Source: Parahoeflea alexandrii
Lineage (GTDB): Bacteria; Pseudomonadota; Alphaproteobacteria; Rhizobiales; Rhizobiaceae
Reading direction: 5' to 3'
Assembly: GCF_027214025.1 (NCBI RefSeq)
Contig: NZ_JAPWHB010000005.1
Coordinates: forward strand, 134,575 to 198,574
DNA: 64,000 bases
Every line of letters begins with the position of its first letter. Position 1 is the stretch's first letter. A model generated the notes under the pieces. It searched no databases. It was given only the letters and a program-made list of their open reading frames with translations, and had not been told where the DNA came from. The position numbers and the translations under genes are program-made. Positions 28,213 through 37,652 of the stretch are shown piece after piece.

Positions 28213-29460
28213 ATGACGAAAATCTCCCCCTCAGCTATTGGGCATGACGCGGGGTATTTTGACGTGGAGAGCCTCTATCCGTCACGCTCATTTGATGGAG
28301 TTCCCGAGTGTTCGGAAGCGCGAAGGCTGCTGGACGATCTGGCCCACCAGCCCTGCCTAGCTGCGCCCGTCGCCCCGGCCGGGCCACTGGTGATCTATGG
28401 CGCGGGCACCTTCGGCAGGATGGCGCTGGATTTCCTGCGGGACGTCGGCGTGGAGCCGGCACTGGTCGTCGACGCCCGGGCAGACCGGATCCGTGGCAGC
28501 GACGCCTGGCAGGGTGTCGAGCTACTGGCGCCGCACGAGGTGCCGGACCGGCTCAAATCCAAGGCGCTGCTGGCCGTCAGTATTGTCACCGCCCCCGTCA
28601 CGCCGATCATGGAGGAGCTTCAAGCCCAGGGCTGGCGGCACGTCGTTCCCTTCTACGATGTGGCCGAGAGTTTCCGCCCGGCCCATCCGCTGTCCAATGG
28701 CTGGTTCGCCGACCAGCCACAGCCGACTGACCTGGTCGAAATCGCCGGATGCCTCGAAGCGTGGGACGACGATCTTTCCCGCGCGCACCATCTCACCTTT
28801 CTCGCCTGGCGGCTGGCCCGGCAGGAATGGCGGTTCTCCGGCGTACCGGTCGACAATTCAAACCGTTTCTTCATTCCCGAGGTTCTTGCCGCGCTCGCGG
28901 ATGACGACTTGTTGCTGGATGGAGGCGCCCATCATGGCAGCGTCTCCGCGGCATTTCTGGCCGCAACCGGGGCCGGCAGCCGCATCGTCGCCTTCGAGCC
29001 GGATGATGAAAACGCCGATCGATATGCCGGCTGGGTCGCGAGCCTGCCGGACGAGGCCGTCGCGCGCATCGAACTGCGCCGGGCTGCCCTTGACGCCGCT
29101 TCGCGTTCCCGCCGGTTTCACGGCGGGCTCGGATTCATGTCGCAGTTTGCGGACACCGGCCAGACCGGTATCCAGACCGACACCATCGATGCAGCCGGTC
29201 TCGCACCCGGGTTCATCAAGCTGCATCTCGAAGGCGGCGAACTCGATGCGCTCAGGGGCGGACTTGCGACCATATCGAAAAGCCGGCCGGTGATCGCCCT
29301 CACGGTCTATCACGATGCCGACGGCCTGTGGCGCACCGCCCGCTGGATGCGCGAGAACCTGAAGGATTATGTTCTGCTGATGCGAACCCACAGCTGGTGC
29401 GGGACCGGTGCCGTCATTTACGCGATTCCCGGGGAACGGATGCCTGAAACGGTCAGCTGA
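28213..29460 (+). CDS. FkbM-type methyltransferase with N-terminal nucleotide-binding-like domain
   Basis: The 415-residue protein has two parts. An N-terminal region (about 45-175) shows VIYGAGTFGRMALDFL and a V/D-rich strand, like a Rossmann nucleotide-binding fold. A C-terminal FkbM methyltransferase domain (about 215-405) has DLLLDGGAHHGS (motif I), RIVAFEPDDEN, and FIKLHLEGGELDAL. FkbM enzymes methylate sugar or polyketide hydroxyls. The ATG at 28213 is preceded by AAGGGAAG; a GTG at 28186 is less likely. It opens the plus-strand arm of the cluster, divergent from the epimerase gene. Confidence 0.84.
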   Translation: MTKISPSAIGHDAGYFDVESLYPSRSFDGVPECSEARRLLDDLAHQPCLAAPVAPAGPLVIYGAGTFGRMALDFLRDVGVEPALVVDARADRIRGSDAWQGVELLAPHEVPDRLKSKALLAVSIVTAPVTPIMEELQAQGWRHVVPFYDVAESFRPAHPLSNGWFADQPQPTDLVEIAGCLEAWDDDLSRAHHLTFLAWRLARQEWRFSGVPVDNSNRFFIPEVLAALADDDLLLDGGAHHGSVSAAFLAATGAGSRIVAFEPDDENADRYAGWVASLPDEAVARIELRRAALDAASRSRRFHGGLGFMSQFADTGQTGIQTDTIDAAGLAPGFIKLHLEGGELDALRGGLATISKSRPVIALTVYHDADGLWRTARWMRENLKDYVLLMRTHSWCGTGAVIYAIPGERMPETVS

Positions 29461-29487
29461 CCTTCAGGATCGCAAGCGAGGATGGAT

Positions 29488-30246
29488 ATGGAAAGCAACA
29501 CTGCCGCGCCTGGGGACAACCGCGTGAAAGCACTCAATCAGAACCTCGCGCAAACCAGACGAGCCGCCCTCATGTCGGCGCTGGCAAGGAAGGCGTTCAG
29601 GGACAGGGTCAAGGCGCTCGAAATAGGCGTCTGGTACGGCGCGGGTTCCACAAGCATCTGGCTTGAGAATTTCATGCCCGGCTCCGATGTGGTCCTGCTG
29701 GACGCCTGGCGGCCCTATGCGTCGGCGGCGGATGTTTCGGGCGATCAGTTCGGATCGGCAAACTGGGACTATGCCAAGATGGACAGCCTGACGTCGGAGG
29801 CGTTCCTGTCGGCATTTCTCAATGTCCGAAAGTTCGAGAACGAGCAGGACGACAAGAATGTCTCGTTGATACGCGGAAAATCCTCGGCATTGCTGCCGAT
29901 GTTCAAGGATGGCAGCTTCGATTTCATCTATATCGATGCCGACCACAAATATGACTCGGTGAAGTCCGATATCGTCAATGCGAAAAGGCTGATCAACAAG
30001 GATTTCGGAATCATCTGCGGCGACGATCTGGAGAGGCTTCCAACCGCGGAACTCGTGAACCTGGCAAGGGAATACAAGGACAGGGACTACATCAAGGGTG
30101 ATTTTGGCTATCACCCCGGTGTATGTCTGGCAGTCTCCGAGGAGTTTGTATCGGTCAACATGAGCGACGGATTCTGGTGGGTGGTCTGCAGGAACGGCGA
30201 GTTCCTGGTTGACGATATTACGCTCGAATACCTGCAGGCGGACTGA
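29488..30246 (+). CDS. SAM-dependent methyltransferase (class I, Methyltransf_24-like)
   Basis: The 252-residue protein has motif I ALEIGVWYGAGSTSIWLE, acidic motif VVLLDAW, and FDFIYIDADHKYDSVKSDI, where the two aspartates suit a metal-dependent O-methyltransferase-like fold. Two ATGs (29482 and 29488) are in frame; 29488 is better spaced from GAGG at 29477-29480. It follows the FkbM gene by about 25 bases and is probably co-transcribed. The substrate is not known. Confidence 0.8.
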   Translation: MESNTAAPGDNRVKALNQNLAQTRRAALMSALARKAFRDRVKALEIGVWYGAGSTSIWLENFMPGSDVVLLDAWRPYASAADVSGDQFGSANWDYAKMDSLTSEAFLSAFLNVRKFENEQDDKNVSLIRGKSSALLPMFKDGSFDFIYIDADHKYDSVKSDIVNAKRLINKDFGIICGDDLERLPTAELVNLAREYKDRDYIKGDFGYHPGVCLAVSEEFVSVNMSDGFWWVVCRNGEFLVDDITLEYLQAD

Positions 30247-30424
30247 AAGTGGGTTTGTCTGTTCACTCATCCCCGCGCACCGGGCCGGATCCTGCAATAT
30301 CCACCGGGTTGAACCTATCCGAGCTGCCTGGCCGGATCCCGTCAGGCGTGCCATCCAATTTGCTTTCCGAAAACCGCGCTAGCAGGTTCGCGCATCAGAA
30401 CCTGTCGAACACAAGGATTTACCC

Positions 30425-31237
30425 GTGAGCCAGGAAACTGAATTCGCCGCCTATGTGCAGAACAACATAAACGCCGCGGCCAATGATCCCGGTTTTGTCG
30501 GTCTTTCCCAGGTCTGGGTGCGCGAAAGCATCCGCTACAAGTACGCCTACAATTTCAGCTGGCTCGGCCGCCCGATCATCCAGGTTCCCCAGGACACCTA
30601 CGCCTACCAGGAACTGATCTGGAACTGCCGGCCCGACCTGATCATCGAGACCGGCATCGCCCATGGCGGCTCTCTGGTGATGAGCGCCTCGATGCTGGCC
30701 ATGCTGGATTACTGCGATGCGGTCACGGCCGGCACCGTGCTCGATCCGATGGCGAGCCGCCGCAAGGTGGTCGGCATCGACATCGATATCCGCCCCCACA
30801 ACCGCGCCGGTATCCTGGCGCATCCGATGCAGCACAAGATCCAGATGATCGAGGGCTCGGCGATCGACAAGGCGGTTGTCGATGAGGTCCACGCGATCGC
30901 CAGCGGCTATGACCGGGTGATGGTGTTCCTCGATTCCAACCACACCCATGAGCACGTACTGGCCGAACTCCACGCCTACGCGCCGCTGGTCTCGCAAGGC
31001 TCCTATTGCGTGGTCTGGGACAGCGGTGTCGAGGACCTGCCCGCCGACATGTGCGCCGACCGGCCATGGGGCAAGGGCGACAATCCGAAGACGGCCGTCC
31101 ACGCCTATCTCGCCGATCAGGACAGTGCCAATCGGTCTGGCGCTGACGGCCAACCGCTGAATTTCGAGATCGATCACGTAATCGAGTCCAAGCTGATGAT
31201 CACCGCCTCATCCGACGGTTTTCTGAAGCGGATCTGA
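30425..31237 (+). CDS. Cephalosporin hydroxylase (CmcI)-family methyltransferase
   Basis: The 270-residue protein matches the CmcI/rhamnosyl O-methyltransferase fold: LIIETGIAHGGSLVMSASML (SAM motif I), VVGIDIDIRPHNR, and VMVFLDSNHTHEHVLAEL with YCVVWDSG. Despite the family name, many members methylate sugars or lipids. A 178-base gap separates it from the previous gene. It is the third methyltransferase-type gene in a row, which suggests successive decoration of one glycan. Confidence 0.86.
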   Translation: MSQETEFAAYVQNNINAAANDPGFVGLSQVWVRESIRYKYAYNFSWLGRPIIQVPQDTYAYQELIWNCRPDLIIETGIAHGGSLVMSASMLAMLDYCDAVTAGTVLDPMASRRKVVGIDIDIRPHNRAGILAHPMQHKIQMIEGSAIDKAVVDEVHAIASGYDRVMVFLDSNHTHEHVLAELHAYAPLVSQGSYCVVWDSGVEDLPADMCADRPWGKGDNPKTAVHAYLADQDSANRSGADGQPLNFEIDHVIESKLMITASSDGFLKRI

Positions 31238-31364
31238 TCTGCAACAAGGGTGTGGCGAAAAATCCGCTGGTGACACATGCCTCGCGATGTCGCAAGCGGG
31301 GCTGGATTTCCGCGCCGATACCTGATCGATTGCGCCCGATTGAGATGAGATTCCGGAGCACGTC

Positions 31365-32579
31365 ATGAAGATCAAGGATGTCCAGACTTTCGTGGTTGCC
31401 AACCCGCCGCCGCAGACCGGCGGCCGCTACTTCCTCTTCGTCAAGCTGGTCACCGATGGCGGTGTCGTCGGATATGGCGAGGCCTATGATGCGGCCTTCG
31501 ATCCGCATCTGACTGCGAAGCTGATGGAGGATGTCGCCGCGCGCTACCTTGTCGGTCGCGATCCGCACGACATCGAGAATTTCTTCCGGCTCTGCTATTC
31601 CTCGGGCTTCTCGCAGCGCCCGGACATGACCATGATGGCCTGCTGCTCGGCGCTGGAAATGGCCTGCTGGGACATCATCGGCAAGGAGGCGGGCCAGCCG
31701 GTGCACAAGCTGCTCGGTGGCCGGGTGCACGAGGGCCTGCGCTCCTACACCTATCTCTATCCGGAGACCGGTAGCGTCTATCCGACCGAGACCGACAGCC
31801 CGAAAAACGTCTACAACGACCCCGACATGGCCGCCTCGGCAGCGCTTGCAGCGGTCCGGCAGGGCTTCACCGCAGTCAAGTTCGATCCCGCCGGCCCCTA
31901 CCGGGTGCAGGGCGGTCATCAGCCGCTTCTCGCCGACATCGATCTCTCCGCCCGCATGGTCCGCGCGGTGCGCGAGGCGGTCGGCACAAGCGCGGACATC
32001 CTCTTCGGCACCCACGGCCAGTTCACCGCAGCCGGCGCCATCCGCATGGCCCGCGCCATCGAGGCCGCCGATCCCTTGTGGTTCGAGGAGCCGGTGCCGC
32101 CCGATCAGCTGGGCGCGCTTGCCGAAGTGGCGCGCGCCACGTCGATCCCGGTTGCCACCGGCGAGCGGCTGGTCACCAAGCATGAATTCGCCCGCGTCAT
32201 CGAAACCCGCGCAGCAGCCATCCTGCAGCCCAACCTGGGCCGCTCGGGCGGGCTTCTCGAAACCAAGAAAATCGCCGGCATGGCCGAGGCCTTCGGCATC
32301 CAGATCGCGCCGCACTGCTATTGCGGCCCGCTGGTCGCCGCCGCCAACATCCAGCTCGCCGCGACGCTGCCCAATTTCCTGGTGCTCGAATCGATCAAGA
32401 CCTGGGACGGGTTCCACGCCGAGGTGCTCAGGAAGAAGATCGAATGGCAGGATGGCTATGTCATCCCGTCGAACGAGCCGGGGCTGGGCGTCGAACTGGA
32501 TGAGGCGGTCTGCGAGGCCAATCCCTGGACCGGCAGCGTGCTGCACCTGGAGATGACCCGCGATCCGATCCGGTACTGA
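31365..32579 (+). CDS. Enolase-superfamily sugar acid dehydratase or cycloisomerase
   Basis: The 404-residue protein is a mandelate racemase/muconate lactonising-type enolase-superfamily enzyme. Metal-binding carboxylates are placed in FGTHGQF, LWFEEPVPP and ATGERL; the general acid/base region includes AVKFDPAG and IAPHCYCGPL. The HGQ motif in place of a DxN ligand is reminiscent of the gluconate/mannonate dehydratase and galactarate cycloisomerase branch. GGAG precedes the ATG. The exact sugar acid is unknown. Confidence 0.85.
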   Translation: MKIKDVQTFVVANPPPQTGGRYFLFVKLVTDGGVVGYGEAYDAAFDPHLTAKLMEDVAARYLVGRDPHDIENFFRLCYSSGFSQRPDMTMMACCSALEMACWDIIGKEAGQPVHKLLGGRVHEGLRSYTYLYPETGSVYPTETDSPKNVYNDPDMAASAALAAVRQGFTAVKFDPAGPYRVQGGHQPLLADIDLSARMVRAVREAVGTSADILFGTHGQFTAAGAIRMARAIEAADPLWFEEPVPPDQLGALAEVARATSIPVATGERLVTKHEFARVIETRAAAILQPNLGRSGGLLETKKIAGMAEAFGIQIAPHCYCGPLVAAANIQLAATLPNFLVLESIKTWDGFHAEVLRKKIEWQDGYVIPSNEPGLGVELDEAVCEANPWTGSVLHLEMTRDPIRY

Positions 32580-32975
32580 TCAGATCGGGACGATCCGCTT
32601 GTCCCAGTCGGGATCGTCGAAACTCTGGATCTCGATGCGGTAGCCGTCCGGCGAATGGAACAGCGACGAGTAGACGCCGAACTCAGCGCTGTGCTCGGGT
32701 CCGCTGACATAGGTCACGCCCTTGGCCTCGAGGAAATCGCGCCAGCCGTCCACATCCGGCGACACGATGGTCAGCGTCACGCCGGCCGTCCCCTGCGGGC
32801 GGTCGGGCAGGTTGCACACGCCGATATAGCTCATCGGCGTCAGCCGGTAGATGTGGCAGGCACCCTGGTCGACCACGAAATCCAGTTCCATCACCTCGCG
32901 CAGGAACCGCGAGCCGCGTTCCAGATCGTTCGTGTAGGTGAAGACGATGGAATGGCTGATCGGTGGTCTGGGCAT
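32580..32975 (-). CDS. VOC (glyoxalase/bleomycin-resistance fold) protein
   Basis: The 131-residue protein has the beta-alpha-beta-beta-beta VOC fold with probable metal ligands His in SHSIVFTYT and Glu near YRIEIQSF. It starts at 32975 with AAAGGAG upstream; a longer frame to 33860 is antisense to rpe. Its stop directly abuts the stop of the converging enolase-superfamily gene at 32579. Enzymatic role is unknown; candidates are lyase or dioxygenase. Confidence 0.83.
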   Translation of the reverse strand: MPRPPISHSIVFTYTNDLERGSRFLREVMELDFVVDQGACHIYRLTPMSYIGVCNLPDRPQGTAGVTLTIVSPDVDGWRDFLEAKGVTYVSGPEHSAEFGVYSSLFHSPDGYRIEIQSFDDPDWDKRIVPI

Positions 32976-33158
32976 CGAGGGCTCCTTTGGCGTTCGGAGC
33001 GAGCCTGCCCGCTGCGGCATGATTCGGGCAAGAGGTCGCAGGGCTTTGCACAGGCTTGATCCAAAGCCGTCTTGACCTTGGCGCGCCTGATCGGGCAAAC
33101 CGCTGTCCAACGGGCCGGAGCCACGAGGCACGGCCGCTCCCACGCCGAGGTTAGCGCC

Positions 33159-33848
33159 ATGTCCAAGCCCACAGTGTCCAAGCCCATCCTGATCGCCCCG
33201 TCCATTCTGTCGGCGGACTTTTCCCGCCTGGGCGATGATATCGAAGGTGTCATGCGCGCCGGGGCCGACTGGATCCATCTCGATGTGATGGACGGCCACT
33301 TCGTCCCCAACATCACCTTCGGCCCCGGCATCATCAAGGCGGTGCGCCCGCGCACGACGGCAGTCTTCGACTGCCATTTGATGATCGAGCCCTGCGATCC
33401 CTATCTCGAGGCCTTTGCCGATGCCGGTTGCGACATCATCACGGTGCATGCCGAAGCCACCAAGCATCTTGATCGATCGCTGCAGGCGATCCGCGCGCTC
33501 GGCAAGAAGGCCGGGGTTTCGCTCAATCCGTCGACGCCCGAGAATGTCATCGAATATGTGCTCGACCGGCTCGACCTGATCCTGCTGATGACCGTCAACC
33601 CCGGCTTTGGCGGCCAGGCCTTCATCCCGTCGGTGGTTGACAAGGTGGCGCGGGTGAAAAAGATGATCGGCGACCGTCCGATCCACATCGAGATCGACGG
33701 CGGCGTCACTCCGGCGACAGCCCCACTGGTCACCGCCGCCGGTGCCGATGTCCTGGTCGCCGGCTCGGCGGTGTTTAACGGCGCCGGCGAAGATGATTGG
33801 GCGCAGAATATTTCGGCCATTCGCCTGGCGGCGCAGATCGCCACCTGA
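33159..33848 (+). CDS. rpe: Ribulose-phosphate 3-epimerase
   Basis: The 229-residue TIM-barrel enzyme interconverts ribulose 5-phosphate and xylulose 5-phosphate. Conserved segments are [26 protein letters not shown] (metal His and Asp), FDCHLMIEP and HIEIDGGV, with phosphate-binding VAGSAVF. I choose 33159 over 33072 because GAGG precedes it and the family begins there. It is transcribed alone here and followed by a strong bidirectional terminator. Confidence 0.95.
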   Translation: MSKPTVSKPILIAPSILSADFSRLGDDIEGVMRAGADWIHLDVMDGHFVPNITFGPGIIKAVRPRTTAVFDCHLMIEPCDPYLEAFADAGCDIITVHAEATKHLDRSLQAIRALGKKAGVSLNPSTPENVIEYVLDRLDLILLMTVNPGFGGQAFIPSVVDKVARVKKMIGDRPIHIEIDGGVTPATAPLVTAAGADVLVAGSAVFNGAGEDDWAQNISAIRLAAQIAT

Positions 33849-33900
33849 GAACACCGGCAAGCTGCGAAAACGTTCAGCCCTGCGATTGGGTCACAAAGAA

Positions 33901-33927
33901 AAGCCCCCGGCGATGAACCGGGGGCTT
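33901..33927. terminator. Bidirectional intrinsic terminator between rpe and the NCS2 permease gene
   Basis: A 10-bp perfect stem (33901-33910 with 33918-33927) and 7-base loop lie between two convergent genes. Downstream on the plus strand is a T-rich CTTGTCTTT and on the minus strand TTTTCTTTG, so both directions are served. Confidence 0.88.
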
Positions 33928-33952
33928 CTTGTCTTTAAAGCTTCGGTTGACC

Positions 33953-35311
33953 TCAGTCGTCAAGATCCTCAGGCAGCGCAAGGTTCAGCACGATGGCGAT
34001 CAGGGCCGCCGGCAGCAGGCCGCTGGTCAACAGGATCTGGGCGGTCTTGCCAAGATGCTGCAGGGCTTCCGGCACCAGTTGCAGCCCGAGGCTGATCGAC
34101 AGGGCGGTGGCGAAGATCACCATGTTGCGGCGGTTCCAGTTGACATCCGACAGCATGTTGACACCCGCCGCGCAGACCATGCCGAACATCACGATGACGC
34201 CGCCGCCGAGCACGTTGATCGGCACGGTGTTGATGATCGCGCCGACCTTCGGGATGAAGCCTGCGGCGATCAGGAAAATCGCCCCGATGGTAACCACGTG
34301 ACGGCTCATCACGCCGGTCATGGCGACCAGGCCTACATTCTGCGAGAACGAGGTGTTGGGCAGGCCGCCGAAGACACCGGCGACCGCGGTGCCCAGACCG
34401 TCGGCGAAGGTCGCGCCCTCGATTTCCTTGTCGGTGGCTTCACGCCCGGCCCCGCCCTTGGTGATGCCGCTGGTGTCGCCCACGGTTTCGATGGCTGAGA
34501 CGATGGCCATGAAGCACATGCCCAGAACGATGGCGAAGTTGAACTCGAAGCCCCACTTGAACGGGATCGGCGGTGCGAAATAGCTGGCGCGCGCCAGGCT
34601 TGCGAAGTTCACCTGGCCCATCAACAGCGCCACGATGTAGCCGGCAATGATGCCGATCAGCACGGCCGCCACGGCCGCGAAACCGCGGGTGAAGAACTTG
34701 ATTGCCAGGGTGACGACGATCACCACCAGAGCCGGGATCCACATGGCCAGGCTGCCGAATTCCGGCTTGCCCATCAGCGGCACGCCGCCGGCGGCATATT
34801 GCACGCCGACCTTGACCAGCGCCAGGCCGATCATCAGCACGATAAGCCCGGTCACCAGCGGCGGCAAAGCATAACGAATGCGTCCGACGAAGAAGCCGAG
34901 ACAGAAGTGAAACACGCCGCCGATCATCACGCCGGTCATCAGCCCGGCGAGCCCGGCGGTGCCGAGGCCCGCGACGGCCGGGATCATCACCGGCACGAAG
35001 GCGAAGCTGGTGCCCTGGACGATCGGTAGCCGGGCGCCGACGGGACCCATGCCGATGGTCTGGAACAGCGTCGCTATGCCGGCGAACAGCATCGACATCT
35101 GGATCATGTAGGTCATGTCGGGGAAGCCGACCGCGCCCTGGTCCGAGCCGAAGCCGATGCCGGCGGCGCCGGCAACGATGATCGCTGGCGTGACGTTGGA
35201 GACAAACATTGCCAGCACGTGCTGGATCCCCAGCGGAACGGCTTTGGCAAGCGGTGGTGTGTAATTGGGATCCCGCAGTTGCTCCGCGGTTCCAAGCGAT
35301 GAGTCGGCCAT
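33953..35311 (-). CDS. NCS2 family purine/uracil permease
   Basis: The 452-residue protein has about 12-14 membrane segments and NCS2 motifs: NTSFSQNVGLVAMTGV and TLFQTIGMGPVG. NCS2 carriers import purines (xanthine, uric acid) or uracil with H+ or Na+. The neighbouring allantoicase points to purine or uric acid. I place the start at 35311, preceded by GGACAG, rather than 35344. Whether xanthine, urate or allantoin is the substrate cannot be read. Confidence 0.9.
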   Translation of the reverse strand: MADSSLGTAEQLRDPNYTPPLAKAVPLGIQHVLAMFVSNVTPAIIVAGAAGIGFGSDQGAVGFPDMTYMIQMSMLFAGIATLFQTIGMGPVGARLPIVQGTSFAFVPVMIPAVAGLGTAGLAGLMTGVMIGGVFHFCLGFFVGRIRYALPPLVTGLIVLMIGLALVKVGVQYAAGGVPLMGKPEFGSLAMWIPALVVIVVTLAIKFFTRGFAAVAAVLIGIIAGYIVALLMGQVNFASLARASYFAPPIPFKWGFEFNFAIVLGMCFMAIVSAIETVGDTSGITKGGAGREATDKEIEGATFADGLGTAVAGVFGGLPNTSFSQNVGLVAMTGVMSRHVVTIGAIFLIAAGFIPKVGAIINTVPINVLGGGVIVMFGMVCAAGVNMLSDVNWNRRNMVIFATALSISLGLQLVPEALQHLGKTAQILLTSGLLPAALIAIVLNLALPEDLDD

Positions 35312-35497
35312 AGGCTGTCCTTTTCCCTCAGGGGCGTTAGTCATACCGGTTCGCCGCCCCCACTTGCTGCGAACCGGCTGAAAAGCCAGTCACTGTCGAC
35401 CTCGAAATGATCCGGCTGCGCCCCCGCGCCAGATCATTGCCCCGGTCAGTGCCTCAGAAAACCCGGACCCTTGCCATGATGTCCGTTCATGTCCTGA

Positions 35498-36511
35498 TCA
35501 GGCGAGACTACCTGTCAGTTTCAGTCTGCTGACCCCGCCATCCGGGAAAATGTTGAGCCTCACATGCGTCACCGGGCCGATGTCGCGGATATGCGCCGAC
35601 AGGTCGTGCACATGGTCCGCCGAGAGCTTCTGTTGCCCGATCAGTTCCGGCCAGAACATCGACGCGGTGATGATTGCATCGCCCGCATCGGTGCCGAATT
35701 CGCTCATGTCGGCGGCCTGGATCGAGCACATGTCGGGAAAATTGCCCTTGAAATAAGCGGTGTCGACGATTGCGCCGGACAGCACGCCGCGAGCGCCGAG
35801 CGCGATCACGATCCACTCGTTGCCGGGAACCCGCCGGCGGCTGGTTTCCCATCCGTCGCCCATGTTCTCGCCGCGTCCGGGCGCCAGCAGACGGTGATAG
35901 GAGCCGTAATGCGCATCCGAGAAGCCGACGATCCGTCCGCCATTGAGTGCTGACGACAGTTCGACCGGGCCGGTGCCCAGCCGCGACCGGTCGAGGAACG
36001 GCTGGCCGAAGACCCTGAGCCGCGCCACGCCGCCATCGGGATAGATGTGCAGCCTGACATGGGTGAAGATCTCGGAAGAGGTCGACGCGAAATAGTGATG
36101 CGCGCCCGGTCCCAGCGGGGAGGTGCCGAGCACTTCCGTCCACTCCGTGCTTTCATCCGGGTCGCCCGTCACATTGCAGGCCTCGATGCGGGCGGCCGGC
36201 GGATAGTTGCCGGTGAAATGCGAGGTGTCGACATCGAAGCCGTCGATGCGCCCGGCCACCGCCAGCCGGATCACTGCATGGTCATGGCCGAGAACCCGCT
36301 TGCGGCGGCTTTCCCAGCCGTCCATCCACTTGCCGTTGTCATCGTACTTGTCTTCGATAAAGACGGCCGGCTGATCGCTCAGCATGCGCTCGAGTGGCGC
36401 AAAAAATTCGTCGGTAACAGAAATGCCCTTCGCACCAAGTCCCGCCGATGCGAGGTTGACCGAATTGCGCGCGAAACCCGGAAGCTGCGCCGGCATGTTC
36501 TCACTCATCAT
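35498..36511 (-). CDS. alc: Allantoicase
   Basis: The 337-residue enzyme hydrolyses allantoate to ureidoglycolate and urea in purine ring degradation. It consists of two repeats of the allantoicase beta fold; MDGWESRRKR and GDGWETSRRR, and VRLHIYPDGGVARLRVFG and VRLNIFPDGGVSRLKL, mark the duplicated halves. AGGAGA precedes the double ATG (36511/36508). The LysR gene upstream and the NCS2 permease downstream are on the same strand with gaps of 80 and 186 bases. Confidence 0.93.
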   Translation of the reverse strand: MMSENMPAQLPGFARNSVNLASAGLGAKGISVTDEFFAPLERMLSDQPAVFIEDKYDDNGKWMDGWESRRKRVLGHDHAVIRLAVAGRIDGFDVDTSHFTGNYPPAARIEACNVTGDPDESTEWTEVLGTSPLGPGAHHYFASTSSEIFTHVRLHIYPDGGVARLRVFGQPFLDRSRLGTGPVELSSALNGGRIVGFSDAHYGSYHRLLAPGRGENMGDGWETSRRRVPGNEWIVIALGARGVLSGAIVDTAYFKGNFPDMCSIQAADMSEFGTDAGDAIITASMFWPELIGQQKLSADHVHDLSAHIRDIGPVTHVRLNIFPDGGVSRLKLTGSLA

Positions 36512-36591
36512 GTGTCTCCTGGACGAATGCGTCCGGTTCGCCGGAACCGGATTTCAATGCCTATAGTATGCAAAGAAAATGCAGTTCGGTT

Positions 36592-37527
36592 TCAAATTTT
36601 TCCTGAAGATGTTGATGCCGCGGCCCGGTCTATCTCGGCGCGGATCCCCTTGATGACATGGTCGATGAACAGCTTGACCTTCGGATCCTGCAACCGCTTG
36701 TGAGGATAGAGACAGGAGAAGGGTTGAGGCGTCTGCGGAGTCGATTGTGCCACTTGCACCAGGCGGCCGGCGTCCAGCTCCGCTGCGACATCGTAGCGGG
36801 TCTTGCTGGCGATGCCGCAATCGGCCAGCGCCCAGGCCGTCAGCACATCGCCGTCATCGCTTTCGAGTGACCCTTCGGGATGGAAGGCGCGGACTTCACC
36901 GTCGACCATCAGGTTCCAGTAGAACTCCGTTGCGCCGGGATAGCGCAACAGCAGGCACTTGTGCTTTTCGGCAATGATCTCGTCACCGCTTTCCGGCATG
37001 CCGTGCTTCTTGACATAGGCGGGTGAGGCGACCAGCACGCGCTCGAACTCGTGGATCGCCCGTACCCTCAGATCCGAATCGGGAAGCGGCCCGAGCACGA
37101 AGGCGGCATCGAGCCCTTCCTGGGCAATGTCCACCTTTCGGTCGGACAGTCTGAGCCGGACATTGATGTCGGGATATTCCGCCTTGAACGCGGGTATCAG
37201 CGGCGCCACCAGCTTCTTGCCAAGCGCCAGCGGGGCGGAGATGAACAGCGTTCCCTTCGGCTGCGCGGTGATTTCGGCGATGCCGCCTTCGACTTCCCTT
37301 ATCGTATCGAGGATCTTGATCGCGCCCTTGTAGAACAGCTCGCCATGCGCCGTGGCGCGCAGGCTGCGGGTGGTGCGGTTGAACAGCCGCACGCCGAGGC
37401 TCTTTTCGAGATCCGAGATGCGGCTCGAGGAGACCGCCGCCGACACCCGCAGATCGCGCGCGGCGGCCGACATGCTGCCCAGCTCGTAAACGCGCACAAA
37501 TGTCTTGAGCATGTCCACATAGGCCAT
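36592..37527 (-). CDS. LysR family transcriptional regulator
   Basis: The 311-residue protein has a LysR winged helix (about residues 3-60; SMSAAARDLRVSAAVSSSRI, SLGVRLFNRTTRSL) and a two-lobed effector domain (about 90-300). It lies upstream of the allantoicase gene on the same strand and may control ureide/purine use; it may equally act elsewhere. The start at 37527 matches the family better than 37560. Confidence 0.88.
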   Translation of the reverse strand: MAYVDMLKTFVRVYELGSMSAAARDLRVSAAVSSSRISDLEKSLGVRLFNRTTRSLRATAHGELFYKGAIKILDTIREVEGGIAEITAQPKGTLFISAPLALGKKLVAPLIPAFKAEYPDINVRLRLSDRKVDIAQEGLDAAFVLGPLPDSDLRVRAIHEFERVLVASPAYVKKHGMPESGDEIIAEKHKCLLLRYPGATEFYWNLMVDGEVRAFHPEGSLESDDGDVLTAWALADCGIASKTRYDVAAELDAGRLVQVAQSTPQTPQPFSCLYPHKRLQDPKVKLFIDHVIKGIRAEIDRAAASTSSGKI

Positions 37528-37652
37528 GAGAGATATCCCCCGGTAAGCTGATCGGCTCAATTGAGCGCGGGGCGCGCCGATTGTCCAGAAGAAATGGAAA
37601 ACAAGGACGATTGCCTTGTATGAGGCGAAAATGACAGGCCTGAATCGGGCGT

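Noticed and set aside
30283-30339. Direct repeat GGCCGGATCC at 30283-30292 and 30330-30339
   Set aside because: Ten bases in GC-rich sequence with no further structure; probably chance.
31200-32546. Minus-strand open frame of 448 codons opposite an enolase-superfamily gene
   Set aside because: Antisense artefact of the real plus-strand gene with no recognisable domain.
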